A DNA stretch of 64,000 nucleotides, taken from the NCBI RefSeq assembly GCF_013389365.1, contig NZ_JACADJ010000001.1:62001-126000 (forward strand), in the 5' to 3' direction. Below, one piece after another: positions 55,480-64,000 of this stretch (position 1 is its first letter; each line of letters begins with the position of its first letter). Source of the DNA: Desulfobacter latus. Its GTDB lineage: Bacteria; Desulfobacterota; Desulfobacteria; Desulfobacterales; Desulfobacteraceae. A program made the translations under genes and the position numbers. Under the pieces are notes generated by a model. That model ran no database searches and was not told where the DNA came from. It was given only the letters and a program-made list of their open reading frames with translations.

Positions 55480-57534
55480 ATGATCAGATTCTTAAAATGG
55501 GTTATCGTTACGATAGGCATTCTCGCTGGTCTGATTATCGGGACTGCTGTACTGGTTCCCATGTTTGTGGATGTCGGAAAGTATCTGCCGAACATTGAAG
55601 CTATGGTGACCCGGCATACGGGGCGTAGTTTCTCCATGGGCGACGATATCAAACTGTCCCTGTTTCCCTGGGCCGGGATTCGTCTGTCTGACTTGACCCT
55701 GGGCAACCCTGACGGATTTGGGGAACAGCCCATGATCACGGTGAAACGCTTTGAAGCCCGGGTAAAGGTATTGCCGCTATTGTCCAGGCATATTCAGGTG
55801 GAAAAATTCATTGTAGCGTCTCCCCGGATTGCGTTGGTTAAAAATAAGGCAGGTCTGGGGAACTGGGAAAATATAGGGCCCTTGGATATTCGCAATTCGG
55901 ATCAGGGCGATCAGGCCCAATCCACCGACCCTGGGCAGGAGACCTCTGCAAAAACACAGACACAGAGTACAGAACTTCCCATTGCATCACTTATCGTTGA
56001 CCGGTTTGCCGTCATCAACGGGTTTCTTTCCTATGTAGACAAAGGCAGCGGCCTGTCCAAAAAGATTTCAGATCTTAATTTAGATCTGTCCGGCATCAGC
56101 CTTGATAAAGCCATTGATATTACCTTGGGCGCCCAAATGGATGGCAAACCCGTATCTTTGACCGGCAACGTCGGGCCTGTGGGAAAAAATCCCGGTGCCA
56201 CGGATATTGATTTTGATCTTATGGTCAAGGCGCTGGATCACCTGGCCCTTTCCCTTAAAGGCCGGCTGATTAAACCCATGACCGAACAGGCCGTTGATAT
56301 GGGTATTGATTTTGCCCCCTTTTCGCCTAAAAAATTGTTTCTTTCTCTAAATCAGCCGTTTCCCATTGAAACCAGGGATGCCTTAGCCCTGGATACGCTA
56401 TCCCTGACGGCTGTTATCAAAGGGTCGGCTGAGGCCGTGAGCGTATCAGACGGCGTTTTGGTGCTGGATGATTCAACCATGAATTTTAATGCCCGGGTCC
56501 AGGCGTTTGAAAAACCGGATCTTAAATGTGTCCTTTCCGTGGATACGATTGATGTGGACCGTTATCTGCCTTTGGCAACGCAAAAGGATTCGGGACGGGC
56601 TGTTTCAGCCCCAAGCGGACCCACGGCCAAGGACACCGGTAAGAGCAGCACAAAAACCACTCCCATTGATTATGCGCCTTTACGCAAAATGGTGCTGGAT
56701 GCAAAGGTGAACATTGGCAGCCTTAAAGTCGCGGGATTAAGCATGAGCAATATTACAGCCTTTCTGGCAGGCAAAAACGGGGTGTTTACCCTGGATCCTT
56801 TTTCTATGGATCTTTACCAGGGAAAGGCCGGGGCAAAGGTTGGGGTTGATGTGCGTAAAAACACCCCGACAACAACCCTGCACCTGACAACCAGCGACAT
56901 CCAGGCAGGCCCCGTCATTCGGGATAGTATGGGCAAAAATATTATTGAAGGGGCACTGGCCTCGGATATTTTTCTTTCCATGACCGGCGATACCCTGGAT
57001 ATGATTAAAAAGAGCCTGGCCGGTAACGGACAGCTTAAATTTGTTGATGGTGCTATCGTGGGTGTTGATATTGCGGGCACCATCCGTAATGCCAAGGCAG
57101 GTATTGGCCTGGGCGAATCCACCACGGAAAAGTCGAGAACCGATTTTGCTGAACTTAAGATTCCATATACAGCAGCCAGGGGGCTTGTGAAAATTCCGGA
57201 GGCATCCCTTGTCTCTCCCCTGTTAAGACTTGTTGCCGGCGGACAGACCCATCTGGTAAAAGAGACTCTGGATTTCAGGATTGAACCGAAACTGGTGGCC
57301 ACGCTTAAGGGGCAGGGGGACACCAGGGAGCGTTCAGGGCTGTTGATCCCCCTTGTGATAAGCGGTAGTTGGGAAAATCCAAAGGTGCGGCCGGATCTTG
57401 AAGCCATATTGAAGAACCGGTTGCCCGACGCTGATGAACTCAAACAACTCATTCACGGCGACGGATCGGATTCTGGTAAGAAAACTGATATTAAGGATAG
57501 AGCCAGGGGGTTAATCAAAGATTTATTTAATTAA
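55480..57534 (+). CDS. AsmA family envelope protein
   Basis: Protein of 684 residues. One N-terminal membrane helix (about 6-28), then a large periplasmic part. The AsmA N-domain is seen as VDVGKYLPNIEAMVTRHTGR and LSLFPWAGIRLSDLTLGNPD; the C-domain (about 400-640) includes a GNGQLKFVDGAIVGVDIAG segment. A low-complexity Gln/Thr linker is near residue 150. AsmA-like proteins resemble lipid-transfer bridge proteins and affect outer-membrane biogenesis. SD AAGGAG before the ATG. The DUF4197 gene follows closely, so they probably form one unit. Confidence 0.92.
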   Translation: MIRFLKWVIVTIGILAGLIIGTAVLVPMFVDVGKYLPNIEAMVTRHTGRSFSMGDDIKLSLFPWAGIRLSDLTLGNPDGFGEQPMITVKRFEARVKVLPLLSRHIQVEKFIVASPRIALVKNKAGLGNWENIGPLDIRNSDQGDQAQSTDPGQETSAKTQTQSTELPIASLIVDRFAVINGFLSYVDKGSGLSKKISDLNLDLSGISLDKAIDITLGAQMDGKPVSLTGNVGPVGKNPGATDIDFDLMVKALDHLALSLKGRLIKPMTEQAVDMGIDFAPFSPKKLFLSLNQPFPIETRDALALDTLSLTAVIKGSAEAVSVSDGVLVLDDSTMNFNARVQAFEKPDLKCVLSVDTIDVDRYLPLATQKDSGRAVSAPSGPTAKDTGKSSTKTTPIDYAPLRKMVLDAKVNIGSLKVAGLSMSNITAFLAGKNGVFTLDPFSMDLYQGKAGAKVGVDVRKNTPTTTLHLTTSDIQAGPVIRDSMGKNIIEGALASDIFLSMTGDTLDMIKKSLAGNGQLKFVDGAIVGVDIAGTIRNAKAGIGLGESTTEKSRTDFAELKIPYTAARGLVKIPEASLVSPLLRLVAGGQTHLVKETLDFRIEPKLVATLKGQGDTRERSGLLIPLVISGSWENPKVRPDLEAILKNRLPDADELKQLIHGDGSDSGKKTDIKDRARGLIKDLFN

Positions 57535-57555
57535 TTATAGGAGGTGCGTTTAAAC

Positions 57556-58320
57556 ATGTGTAAACAAAGAATTAACATTTTGGCAATTGCTTTTGTTTTT
57601 GCCTTTGTTCTGGGGGGGCAGACGCCTGCCGTGGCTGGAAATTCCCTGCTGGAACAAGGCGCTTCATTGATTAAATCCATGGGTAAGGGTGACACAAGTG
57701 AAAGCAGCAGTTCCGGCAGCCTGACCAACAACGAAATTATTTCCGGTCTTAAGGAGGCGCTGGAAACAGGTGCCGGAACCGTTGTCAGCCAGTTGGGTGC
57801 TGAAAACGGATTTAACTCAGATGCCAATATTCATATCCCTTTGCCTTCCTATCTCTCCACGGCGCAGACCTTGATGGGTAAGGCCGGGCTGGGGTCCTAT
57901 GCAGAGGCTCTTGAACTGAAATTGAACCGGGCTGCCGAGGTGGCCACCCCCAAAGCCAAGGCGTTATTTGTAAATGCCATTTCACAGATGTCGTTTGAGG
58001 ATGCCAACAGCATTCTCAATGGCGCGGATGATGCGGCCACCCAGTATTTTAAGAAAAAAACCTCCGGCGATCTCACCAAGGCCTTTACCCCCGTAGTAGA
58101 GAGTATCCTGGAAGAGATCGGGGCAATTAAAGTCTATGACCGGATGATGGAAAAATATAAATCCCTTCCGCTAGTTCCCGATGTAAAAGGCGATCTGGCA
58201 GACTATACTGTTGAAGAAACGTTGGAAGGCATTTTTTATTATCTGGCAAAAGAGGAAAAGGCTATCCGGGAAAATCCGGCAAAACAGACGACGGCATTGT
58301 TAAAGAGATTATTCAATTGA
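57556..58320 (+). CDS. DUF4197 exported protein
   Basis: Protein of about 254 residues with a signal peptide (cleavage after AVA, about residue 27). The middle (NNEIISGLKEALETGAGTVV, then YLSTAQTLMGKAGLGSYAEA) and the DYTVEETLEGIFYYLAKEEK end are characteristic of DUF4197, mostly helical and of unknown function. Start at ATG 57556 with AGGAGG at good spacing; a GTG four codons earlier overlaps that site. It lies 21 bases after the asmA stop, so the two may act together at the envelope. Confidence 0.88.
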   Translation: MCKQRINILAIAFVFAFVLGGQTPAVAGNSLLEQGASLIKSMGKGDTSESSSSGSLTNNEIISGLKEALETGAGTVVSQLGAENGFNSDANIHIPLPSYLSTAQTLMGKAGLGSYAEALELKLNRAAEVATPKAKALFVNAISQMSFEDANSILNGADDAATQYFKKKTSGDLTKAFTPVVESILEEIGAIKVYDRMMEKYKSLPLVPDVKGDLADYTVEETLEGIFYYLAKEEKAIRENPAKQTTALLKRLFN

Positions 58321-58346
58321 TTTAGTGTGAAAAAAGGTGCGAATCT

Positions 58347-59930
58347 ATGGTTGAAGTTGGATTTTTCGGAGCAGCAGGAGAGGTGACCGGGTCCATGCAT
58401 ATGCTGGATACAGGCATTGATAAAATTTTATTGGATTGCGGCATGTACCAGGGCCGAAGAAAGGAGAGCCGGGAGAAAAATGAAAACTTTCAAATAAACC
58501 GGTCTGACATTACAACGATGATCCTTTCCCACGCCCATATTGATCATTCCGGCCGGATTCCGCTGTTAACAAAAAACGGTTTTTCCGGGCGTATTGTCAC
58601 CACCCGTCCCACCAAAGACGCTCTGAATTATATGCTCCTGGATTCAGGGCATATCCAGGAATCTGATGCCCTGTACCTTAACTATAAATCCCTGCGTGCG
58701 TTTCTGTATCAGCTTGAACAGTCCAAAGCCAAACAGCAGATTTCCAACAAGGAAAAAGCCAGAATCAAAAAACTGCTGAAAACAGGCCGCCATGAACTGA
58801 ATGTGGATGCCATTGCCGCACTTCACAAAGAGTACGGCCTTGACATGGTAACACCACTGTATACCCAGCAGGATGCGCTGGAATCCCTTTCCTTTATTGA
58901 CGGATACCCCTTTGGTTCGAAAGTGACCATTGGAAAGGGCATCACTGTAAAATTTTACGTGGCCGGCCATATATTAGGGTCTGCCTTTTCTTTGATTACG
59001 GTGAAACCCGAGAATGGCGGTAAACCCCTTAAAATACTTTTTACCGGTGATGTCGGCCGGTTTGAAAAACCCATTTTAAAAGACCCCACCCTGAAATTTG
59101 ATGAAGCGGACAGGGATATTGATCTGATGATCATTGAAAGTACCTACGGGGACCGGGAGCATACCCCGGTAGCGGATCTTGCCGGCAGTCTCAAAGACAC
59201 TTTGAACCGGACAATCGCACGGGGTGGGGCGCTTCTGATTCCTGCGTTTGCCTATGGCAGAACCCAGGAGATTATTTATTTTCTTCACCAGTTGTATAAA
59301 TCCGGCGCTGTTCCCCAACTCCCTATTTATGTGGATAGTCCTTTGGCATCAAATATCACAAAAGTCTTTGGAGAACATCCGGAAACCTATGATACGGAAA
59401 CCCATAAAATATTTTTGGAAAAGGGGATCAACCCTTTTTATTTTAAAGATATCAAGTTTGTTGAGTCGGTAGAAGAATCCATGCGCGTCACCCAGGACGA
59501 CACCCCGCATATTGTGATTTCGGCATCAGGCATGTGTGAGGCGGGCCGGATTCTCCACCACCTGCGTTATAAAATCCATAATCCCAAACACACCATCCTT
59601 ATCGTGGGGTATATGGCCCAACACACCCTGGGCCGTCGTATTGAAGAATTCGGATTGCAGGAAAATTCGGCCGCAGATAAGGCGCCGGACGTCAAAATTT
59701 TGGGAAAATCCTATCCCTTGAGAGCCCATGTGGAAAAAATCGGTGGATTTTCAGCCCATGCAGACTGCCATGAGCTGATGCAGGTGGTTGCCGGATCCAA
59801 TCTGCGGGTGAAAAAAATTGCCGTTGTCCACGGTGAAGCCGACCAGAGCGCGGCATTTGCCCGGCGCCTCAACGAGAACGGATATAGTGCCTTTATCCCC
59901 AAACGTGGAGACCGGGTTAAATTGTCGTAA
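58347..59930 (+). CDS. Beta-CASP metallo-beta-lactamase RNase-like protein
   Basis: Protein of 527 residues. The metallo-beta-lactamase motif is SHAHIDHSGR (His62, His64, Asp66, His67), then HILGSAFSLI, FTGDVGRFEKP and the beta-CASP segment with IESTYGDREH. The C-terminal RNA-specificity motifs are SASGMCEAGRILHHL and GGFSAHADCHEL. This is the CPSF73/YSH1-like group, probably a zinc-dependent RNA endo- or exonuclease of the cytoplasm. It starts 26 bases after the DUF4197 gene. Its stop codon lies in the left arm of a palindromic element. Confidence 0.93.
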   Translation: MVEVGFFGAAGEVTGSMHMLDTGIDKILLDCGMYQGRRKESREKNENFQINRSDITTMILSHAHIDHSGRIPLLTKNGFSGRIVTTRPTKDALNYMLLDSGHIQESDALYLNYKSLRAFLYQLEQSKAKQQISNKEKARIKKLLKTGRHELNVDAIAALHKEYGLDMVTPLYTQQDALESLSFIDGYPFGSKVTIGKGITVKFYVAGHILGSAFSLITVKPENGGKPLKILFTGDVGRFEKPILKDPTLKFDEADRDIDLMIIESTYGDREHTPVADLAGSLKDTLNRTIARGGALLIPAFAYGRTQEIIYFLHQLYKSGAVPQLPIYVDSPLASNITKVFGEHPETYDTETHKIFLEKGINPFYFKDIKFVESVEESMRVTQDDTPHIVISASGMCEAGRILHHLRYKIHNPKHTILIVGYMAQHTLGRRIEEFGLQENSAADKAPDVKILGKSYPLRAHVEKIGGFSAHADCHELMQVVAGSNLRVKKIAVVHGEADQSAAFARRLNENGYSAFIPKRGDRVKLS

Positions 59931-60047
59931 TTATGGCATCCTTCATTTCCCGCTTTACACTTTCCAGATGCCGACCCCCATTTTTCGGGAACCTCCATTC
60001 AAAAAGTGTAAAGTACTTTTGGGATCATATGAAGGATGCCGTAATTA
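59928..60047. repeat. 120-bp imperfect palindrome at a stop codon
   Basis: Terminal arms TAATTATGGCATCCTTCAT (59928-59946) and its near-perfect complement (60029-60047) enclose a second pair (CTTTACACTTT with AAAGTGTAAAG). The first three bases of the left arm are the TAA stop of the beta-CASP gene. The layout is that of a MITE-like element or a long bidirectional terminator. Confidence 0.7.
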
Positions 60048-60048
60048 T

Positions 60049-60148
60049 AACCATGGAAGAGACGGAACGCACTGAAAGTTAACGTGCAAGTGCAAAGCGA
60101 TCAATCCGTACTTTCTTATTTCTGTACTCTTCCGTGCGTTCCGTGGTT
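60049..60148. repeat. CCACGGAA-type palindromic element, copy 2
   Basis: Outer arms AACCATGGAA (60049-60058) and TTCCGTGGTT (60139-60148), with inner complementary parts and a GCAAAGCG-TCAAT centre like the copy at 6581-6653. Its last base is the final base of the motE stop codon. Confidence 0.75.
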
Positions 60149-60744
60149 CATCTTTTTTTAAAGGCCAGGCGTTCGCTTATTTTTGCGGCCTTTTCATACG
60201 CCACAAAAGCCAGGATCTGGGAGGCGGAAACTTCGCGCATTCTTAAAAATATTTCATAGGCAACAGAAAGTTCCATCTTATTGACAATTTCCGCTGCTGC
60301 TTTGGGTTTCATGCGGGCATACATTTTTACCAAACGGTTCATTTTTGCTTCAAAGGCGGCAGCTTCTTCCTGTTCTTTTGCGGTTTTTTTCTTTTCAAGT
60401 CGGGCCATATCCGCTTCAATCTGCTTTTTCAGGGCCGTCAGCGACTCTAATTTTTCATCAATCTGGGCCTCATAGGTCTCCAGCTCCTTTTTTTCTTTGG
60501 CCAGTTTTTCACTGGCCTCAGCCACGGCTTTTTTTTTCTCTTCAAGTCCCTGGAGAACGACCTTGGCAGGGTCCGGACATTCAGGGCATTCCGGACAGGG
60601 TGACGGCGCTGTTTCTGTGTTTTCATCTTCAGCCAAAACCAATACCGGCTGCCCCCAATGTATATATGAAATACCAATAAAGACTGTTGTTACCAGAAGC
60701 AGATTGACCGCAACGCCCACTATCCAGCGCTTAAACATGTTCAT
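60148..60744 (-). CDS. motE: MotE-like flagellar motor chaperone protein
   Basis: Protein of 198 residues. One N-terminal membrane helix (about 8-28), a Pro/Cys motif (PCPECPECPDPAK), a long coiled coil (about 65-140), and a C-terminal MgtE-N-like helical domain (RMKPKAAAEIVNKME, then ILAFVAYEKAAKISERL). This is the MotE architecture, a periplasmic protein that aids motor stability. It overlaps fliJ by 14 bases, consistent with the fliG-H-I-J-motE operon. The paired cysteines may form disulfides. Confidence 0.82.
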   Translation of the reverse strand: MNMFKRWIVGVAVNLLLVTTVFIGISYIHWGQPVLVLAEDENTETAPSPCPECPECPDPAKVVLQGLEEKKKAVAEASEKLAKEKKELETYEAQIDEKLESLTALKKQIEADMARLEKKKTAKEQEEAAAFEAKMNRLVKMYARMKPKAAAEIVNKMELSVAYEIFLRMREVSASQILAFVAYEKAAKISERLAFKKR

Positions 60745-61189
60745 TATTCACCTCCCTGGCCGTTTTCAAGGATGCAATTTCATCCAGGCTTTTCTGCGCG
60801 TCCTGGATCATTTCATGGGTATATTCCCGGGCCTGTTTTTCCCGCAGCCGTTCCAGTGATTTTTTGTCAATGGTTCTTTGTTTAAGGGCCTCCCGCTTGT
60901 CGTCCAGGATTTTTTCAAGTTCGGTTTTTTTGTTCCGTTCAAGTATGATTGACTGATCAACGGCAGTAATAAATTCTCTGTAGCGGTTGAACCGGCCTGC
61001 TACCATTCCTTTTTCCATAAGGGATTCAAGCTGGTCAGTCGCCGATGTTTTGTCTTTTTGCAATCCTGTGATACGCTGTTCACAGGTCAGGACATCGGCC
61101 ACAGCTTGAGCCGTTTCCTGTTTGGCCACCTGTTCAAGATGGCGTTTGTACTTTAAAAGGCTTTGGAGTCTGAACTGAAATTTTTTCAT
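60731..61189 (-). CDS. fliJ: Flagellar export protein FliJ
   Basis: Protein of 152 residues, almost wholly a coiled coil, starting KKFQFRLQSLLKYKRHLEQ as FliJ proteins do. It is the central stalk-like subunit of the flagellar export ATPase and escorts chaperones. It starts three bases after the fliI stop. Sequence conservation in this family is low, so the assignment rests on the N-terminal motif and position. Confidence 0.88.
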   Translation of the reverse strand: MKKFQFRLQSLLKYKRHLEQVAKQETAQAVADVLTCEQRITGLQKDKTSATDQLESLMEKGMVAGRFNRYREFITAVDQSIILERNKKTELEKILDDKREALKQRTIDKKSLERLREKQAREYTHEMIQDAQKSLDEIASLKTAREVNNEHV

Positions 61190-61192
61190 GGA

Positions 61193-62557
61193 TTAGGTCC
61201 GCTTTTTTTGGGGGTCAGCCGGTGAGCCTTTGATTCCCAGCGCCTTTTTCAGGCCGTTTACACTGGCCTGCATATCCTTTTTTTGATCAATATTCTGGCG
61301 CAGCATTTGATTGATGCCGGGCATCAATTTTTTGGCCTGGTCTACATCAGGGTTTGACCCGTCCACATAAGCACCGATGGTGATCATGTCCTCTGCATTT
61401 CGATATGCCGCCATGATATTGACGGCTTTGTCCCGCATGGCCATGTGGTCCGGGTTGCTGACATCCCGCATGACCCTGGAGACACTGGCCATGACATCAA
61501 TGGCCGGGTAGTGCCCACGATTGGCAAGATCCCTGGACAGGACAATATGTCCGTCCGTTATGGAACGAACCGTATCACCCACCGGATCGTTCATATCATC
61601 GCCTTCCACTAGAACCGTATAAATCCCGGTGATTGAGCCACCACTTTCAAGCACGCCGGGGCGTTCAAGAAGAATGGGAATCTGGACAAAAAATGAGGGC
61701 GTATATCCTCGGGTCGTCGGTGGCTCACCCGCAGCCAAGCCCACGTCCCTGGAGGACATGGCAAACCGGGTAATGGAATCCAGCATGAGCAGCACATCCT
61801 TTCCCTGATCCCTGAAGTACTCGGCAATGGTGGTGGCCAGATAGGCCCCCCGCATACGGGTCAACGGCGGGGAATCCGATGTAGCGGCTACGAGGACAGC
61901 CCGCTTGAGCCCTTCCTCTCCCAGGGTCTCCTCCACAAAATCCTTGACCTCCCGGCCCCGCTCCCCAATGAGCCCGATCACCACCACATCCGCACTGGTA
62001 TGTTTGGTCATCATGCCCATGAGTACACTTTTTCCCACACCGGAGCCGGCCATGATGGCTATCCGCTGTCCCCGGCCCAAGCTAATCATGGCGTTTATGG
62101 CCCCGATGCCGACATCAAGGGGCTCTTTAATCATTTTCCGTTCCAGGGGCCCCAGGGGTTTTCCATACAGATAATAAGCGGTTGAACCTGCAATCGGCCC
62201 CTTATTGTCAATGGGATTTCCCATGCCGTCCAGTACGCGTCCAAGCATGTCATCGCCCACCGGCACCATGGGAGAAGAGGCCACCGGCACAATCCGGCTT
62301 CCCATGCTGATGCCCCTGATATCACCAAAGGGCATAAATAACGCTTTTTCCTGCCGAAAGCCCACGACTTCAGCCATGACAGCCATTCCATGGTCATTGA
62401 TAATGCGACACACACCGCCCACGCCAAGGCCTAAACTGTCCCCTTCGGCAATCAGCCCGATCACCTGGGACACCCGGCCTTCGGGCGTCACGGTCCTGAC
62501 CTTTTCCACAGCATTGGCATAAACACTAAAATTCACTTTTTCAAAAAGATCATTCAT
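61193..62557 (-). CDS. fliI: Flagellum-specific ATPase FliI
   Basis: Protein of 454 residues related to F1 ATPase beta. Walker A is GSGVGKSVLM (about residues 172-181), followed by VVIGLIGERGREVKDFV, and Walker B LLMLDSITRFAMSSRDV. The substrate-engaging segment SITGIYTVLVEGDDMNDPVG is present. It powers export of flagellar subunits with FliH and FliJ. It lies 11 bases after fliH. Standard length. Confidence 0.96.
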   Translation of the reverse strand: MNDLFEKVNFSVYANAVEKVRTVTPEGRVSQVIGLIAEGDSLGLGVGGVCRIINDHGMAVMAEVVGFRQEKALFMPFGDIRGISMGSRIVPVASSPMVPVGDDMLGRVLDGMGNPIDNKGPIAGSTAYYLYGKPLGPLERKMIKEPLDVGIGAINAMISLGRGQRIAIMAGSGVGKSVLMGMMTKHTSADVVVIGLIGERGREVKDFVEETLGEEGLKRAVLVAATSDSPPLTRMRGAYLATTIAEYFRDQGKDVLLMLDSITRFAMSSRDVGLAAGEPPTTRGYTPSFFVQIPILLERPGVLESGGSITGIYTVLVEGDDMNDPVGDTVRSITDGHIVLSRDLANRGHYPAIDVMASVSRVMRDVSNPDHMAMRDKAVNIMAAYRNAEDMITIGAYVDGSNPDVDQAKKLMPGINQMLRQNIDQKKDMQASVNGLKKALGIKGSPADPQKKRT

Positions 62558-62568
62558 GATATCTCCGC

Positions 62569-63582
62569 TTAGCTCCCCGCCTGGACAATGGCGTCGTAAA
62601 CCGCCTTGAGTTTGGATTCCGGATCTGTGACAACAGTGGCGCCGGCACTTTCAATACGACACCCCCCTTTGGGAAGCATGGCGTCCGTATTCACTGTTAC
62701 GTTCGTCAGGGAGCGTACAGACTCAAAAAAAGATTCTTTAATCATCTCCACATATTCATAGTCTTCTTCGGCCACACTCAGGGTAATTTCCTCCGGAGAG
62801 GCAAGCTGGGACAATGCGTCCAGGATTGTGTTCTTGATTACCGTATCGTCCGCGTCTAATTTGGCCATCACCACTTTCCCGGCAATCTGACAGACCAGTT
62901 CAACCAACTGCGTTTCATATCGCACCAGCATCTCTTCCAGCATCCGGTCTACGGTTCCCAGTGCCTGCCGGAAAGGGTCCAGGATCTGCGCCATTTCCTG
63001 GAAAATTTGCTCTTTTCCCGCCTCACGCCCCTCTTCCATTCCCTTTTCAAAGCCTTCGGCCTCGCCTTTGACAAAGCCTTCGGCTTCCCCCTGTTTACCC
63101 CCCTCTTCCCGGCCTTTTTTCACTCCCTCTTCATAACCCTTGGTGTGGCCCTCTGAGAGCCCTTTTTCAAGTCCCTGGCTCATACCTTTTTCATAGCCTT
63201 CGGCAAATCCCTGTTCTTCCGGCGTGGGGTCCTCATTTGATTCATCCGTATTCCGGGTTTGCGCTAAAGCAGAATCGGAAACCGCCAAGTTTGCAGCGGA
63301 TTCGTCCGTATCTGCATCTGCGCTCTGGATCAGCGGTTCGAAGAATTCCTCTTTAAGCTGTTGGGTTACTTTATAAACAGCATCAAACCCGCCTTCCGTC
63401 CTTTCAACTTCCAAGGGATCAAACAAAAGCGTAAACCGGTCAAAGTCAGGTTCGGCATCCGGTCGCTTAAGTGAGACCTCTCCATCAAAACTGTCAAGGG
63501 AACCCACATCAATGGCCTTGAATCCATCATCTTGAGGCAAGGATCTTCCCTCTTTATGTTTTTCTTGATCAGACAAGGACAT
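62569..63582 (-). CDS. fliH: Flagellar assembly protein FliH with long GxxxG repeat
   Basis: Protein of 337 residues, longer than many FliH. An acidic N-terminal half is followed by an unusually long run of Gly every four residues (about 127-195; EGYEKGMSQGLEKGLSEG and onward), then the C-terminal FliH/V-ATPase-E-like domain (about 205-337). It binds FliI and anchors it to the export gate. The GxxxG helix repeat is a known FliH trait; here about sixteen consecutive units can be counted. It overlaps fliG by 14 bases. Confidence 0.9.
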   Translation of the reverse strand: MSLSDQEKHKEGRSLPQDDGFKAIDVGSLDSFDGEVSLKRPDAEPDFDRFTLLFDPLEVERTEGGFDAVYKVTQQLKEEFFEPLIQSADADTDESAANLAVSDSALAQTRNTDESNEDPTPEEQGFAEGYEKGMSQGLEKGLSEGHTKGYEEGVKKGREEGGKQGEAEGFVKGEAEGFEKGMEEGREAGKEQIFQEMAQILDPFRQALGTVDRMLEEMLVRYETQLVELVCQIAGKVVMAKLDADDTVIKNTILDALSQLASPEEITLSVAEEDYEYVEMIKESFFESVRSLTNVTVNTDAMLPKGGCRIESAGATVVTDPESKLKAVYDAIVQAGS

Positions 63583-64000
63583 CCTCCTTTCCTTTACCCA
63601 GGGTTATGGTGCCGTCGGCCTCAAGCTCTTTGGCAGCCCTGACAACGGCTTGCTGGGCTTCTTCAACCTCTGCCAGGCGGACCGGCCCCATGGCATCCAG
63701 ATCATCTTTAAGCATTTCACCGGCCCGCTGGGACAAGTTGGAAAAAATTTTGCCCTTCATATCTTCGGTGGCGGTTTTTAATGCGTAGGTGAGCTGCTGA
63801 CCTTCCACCTTCTTGAGAATTTCCCTCATGGCAGTATCATCCACATGGGTCAAATCCTCAAATACAAACATGAGTTTGCGTATTTCTTCGGCCATTTCCG
63901 CATCATCTTCCTCAACATATTCCATCACCGCATCTTCTGTGAATTTATCCACACCATTGATGATATCTACCAGAACGCCAAGGCCCCCTGCCTTACCGCC
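63569..64000 (-). CDS. fliG: Flagellar motor switch protein FliG, C-terminal part
   Basis: Only the last 143 residues are in the window; the gene continues past base 64000. The frame shows EEIRKLMFVFEDL and the torque-helix region RAGEMLKDDLDAMGPVRLAE, with its charged residues. FliG is the rotor protein that interacts with the stator and MS ring. An open frame from 63952 looks like a start only because of a GTG; the sequence upstream (GGKAGGLGVLVDIING) continues the protein. Confidence 0.93.
   Translation of the reverse strand, partial: GGKAGGLGVLVDIINGVDKFTEDAVMEYVEEDDAEMAEEIRKLMFVFEDLTHVDDTAMREILKKVEGQQLTYALKTATEDMKGKIFSNLSQRAGEMLKDDLDAMGPVRLAEVEEAQQAVVRAAKELEADGTITLGKGKEDVLV

Overview
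The window looks like a piece of chromosome from a Gram-negative, flagellated anaerobe, most likely a sulfate-reducing member of the Desulfobacterota (Desulfobacterales-like). This placement is inferred from gene content: paired MoeA proteins, one fused to a PBP-like domain; LL-diaminopimelate aminotransferase; a split, ferredoxin-containing 'archaeal-type' glutamate synthase; many cyclase and HD-GYP signalling proteins; and a fliG-fliH-fliI-fliJ-motE order. No rRNA or tRNA gene and no CRISPR array was seen.

Layout. 0-3.5 kb: an operon of an unknown Tyr/Trp-rich protein, a duplicated DUF350 membrane protein and a membrane-anchored spermidine-synthase-like enzyme, followed by a broken PAS gene. 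3.7-6.6 kb: TauE/SafE exporter, ECHDC3-like crotonase, K+ channel with RCK domain. 6.6-12 kb (minus): uppP, phosphomannomutase/phosphoglucomutase, UvrD/Rep helicase and an MFS exporter in one tight operon. 12.2-13.4 kb: VWA-OmpA lipoprotein. 13.5-18.5 kb (minus): a zinc-less DksA2-type regulator, and dapL-moeA-moeA/PBP.

18.8-28.8 kb is a secretion locus. A 1,422-residue FecR/RTX protein faces a tolC-ABC-HlyD-glycosyltransferase operon. The ABC ATPase has lost its catalytic Glu and its H-loop His.

29-46.2 kb is the most unusual part. Two CHASE2 adenylate/guanylate cyclases bracket a truncated cyclase, a GAF/HD-GYP protein, a two-partner secretion pair (TpsB, TpsA), an exported TPR-CHAT protease-like protein and a DUF4384-like protein, ending with a chemoreceptor. 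The plus-strand genes from tpsB to the second cyclase are tightly packed and probably form one secretion/proteolysis/signalling module. The C-terminal tail of an IscB-type (RRXRR/HNH) RNA-guided nuclease sits directly after the chemoreceptor gene, with a hairpin that resembles a collapsed element end.

46.5-54.5 kb: ModA-like binding protein, three-gene glutamate synthase operon preceded by three short palindromic sites, BMP-family lipoprotein and a DUF5610-like protein. 54.9-59.9 kb: thiol peroxidase, AsmA, DUF4197 and a beta-CASP RNase-like protein. 60.1-64 kb (minus): flagellar motor/export genes, with fliG cut by the window end.

Several intergenic gaps, especially convergent ones, hold short palindromic elements. 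Two at 6581-6653 and 60049-60148 belong to the same family and both touch the last base of a minus-strand stop codon.
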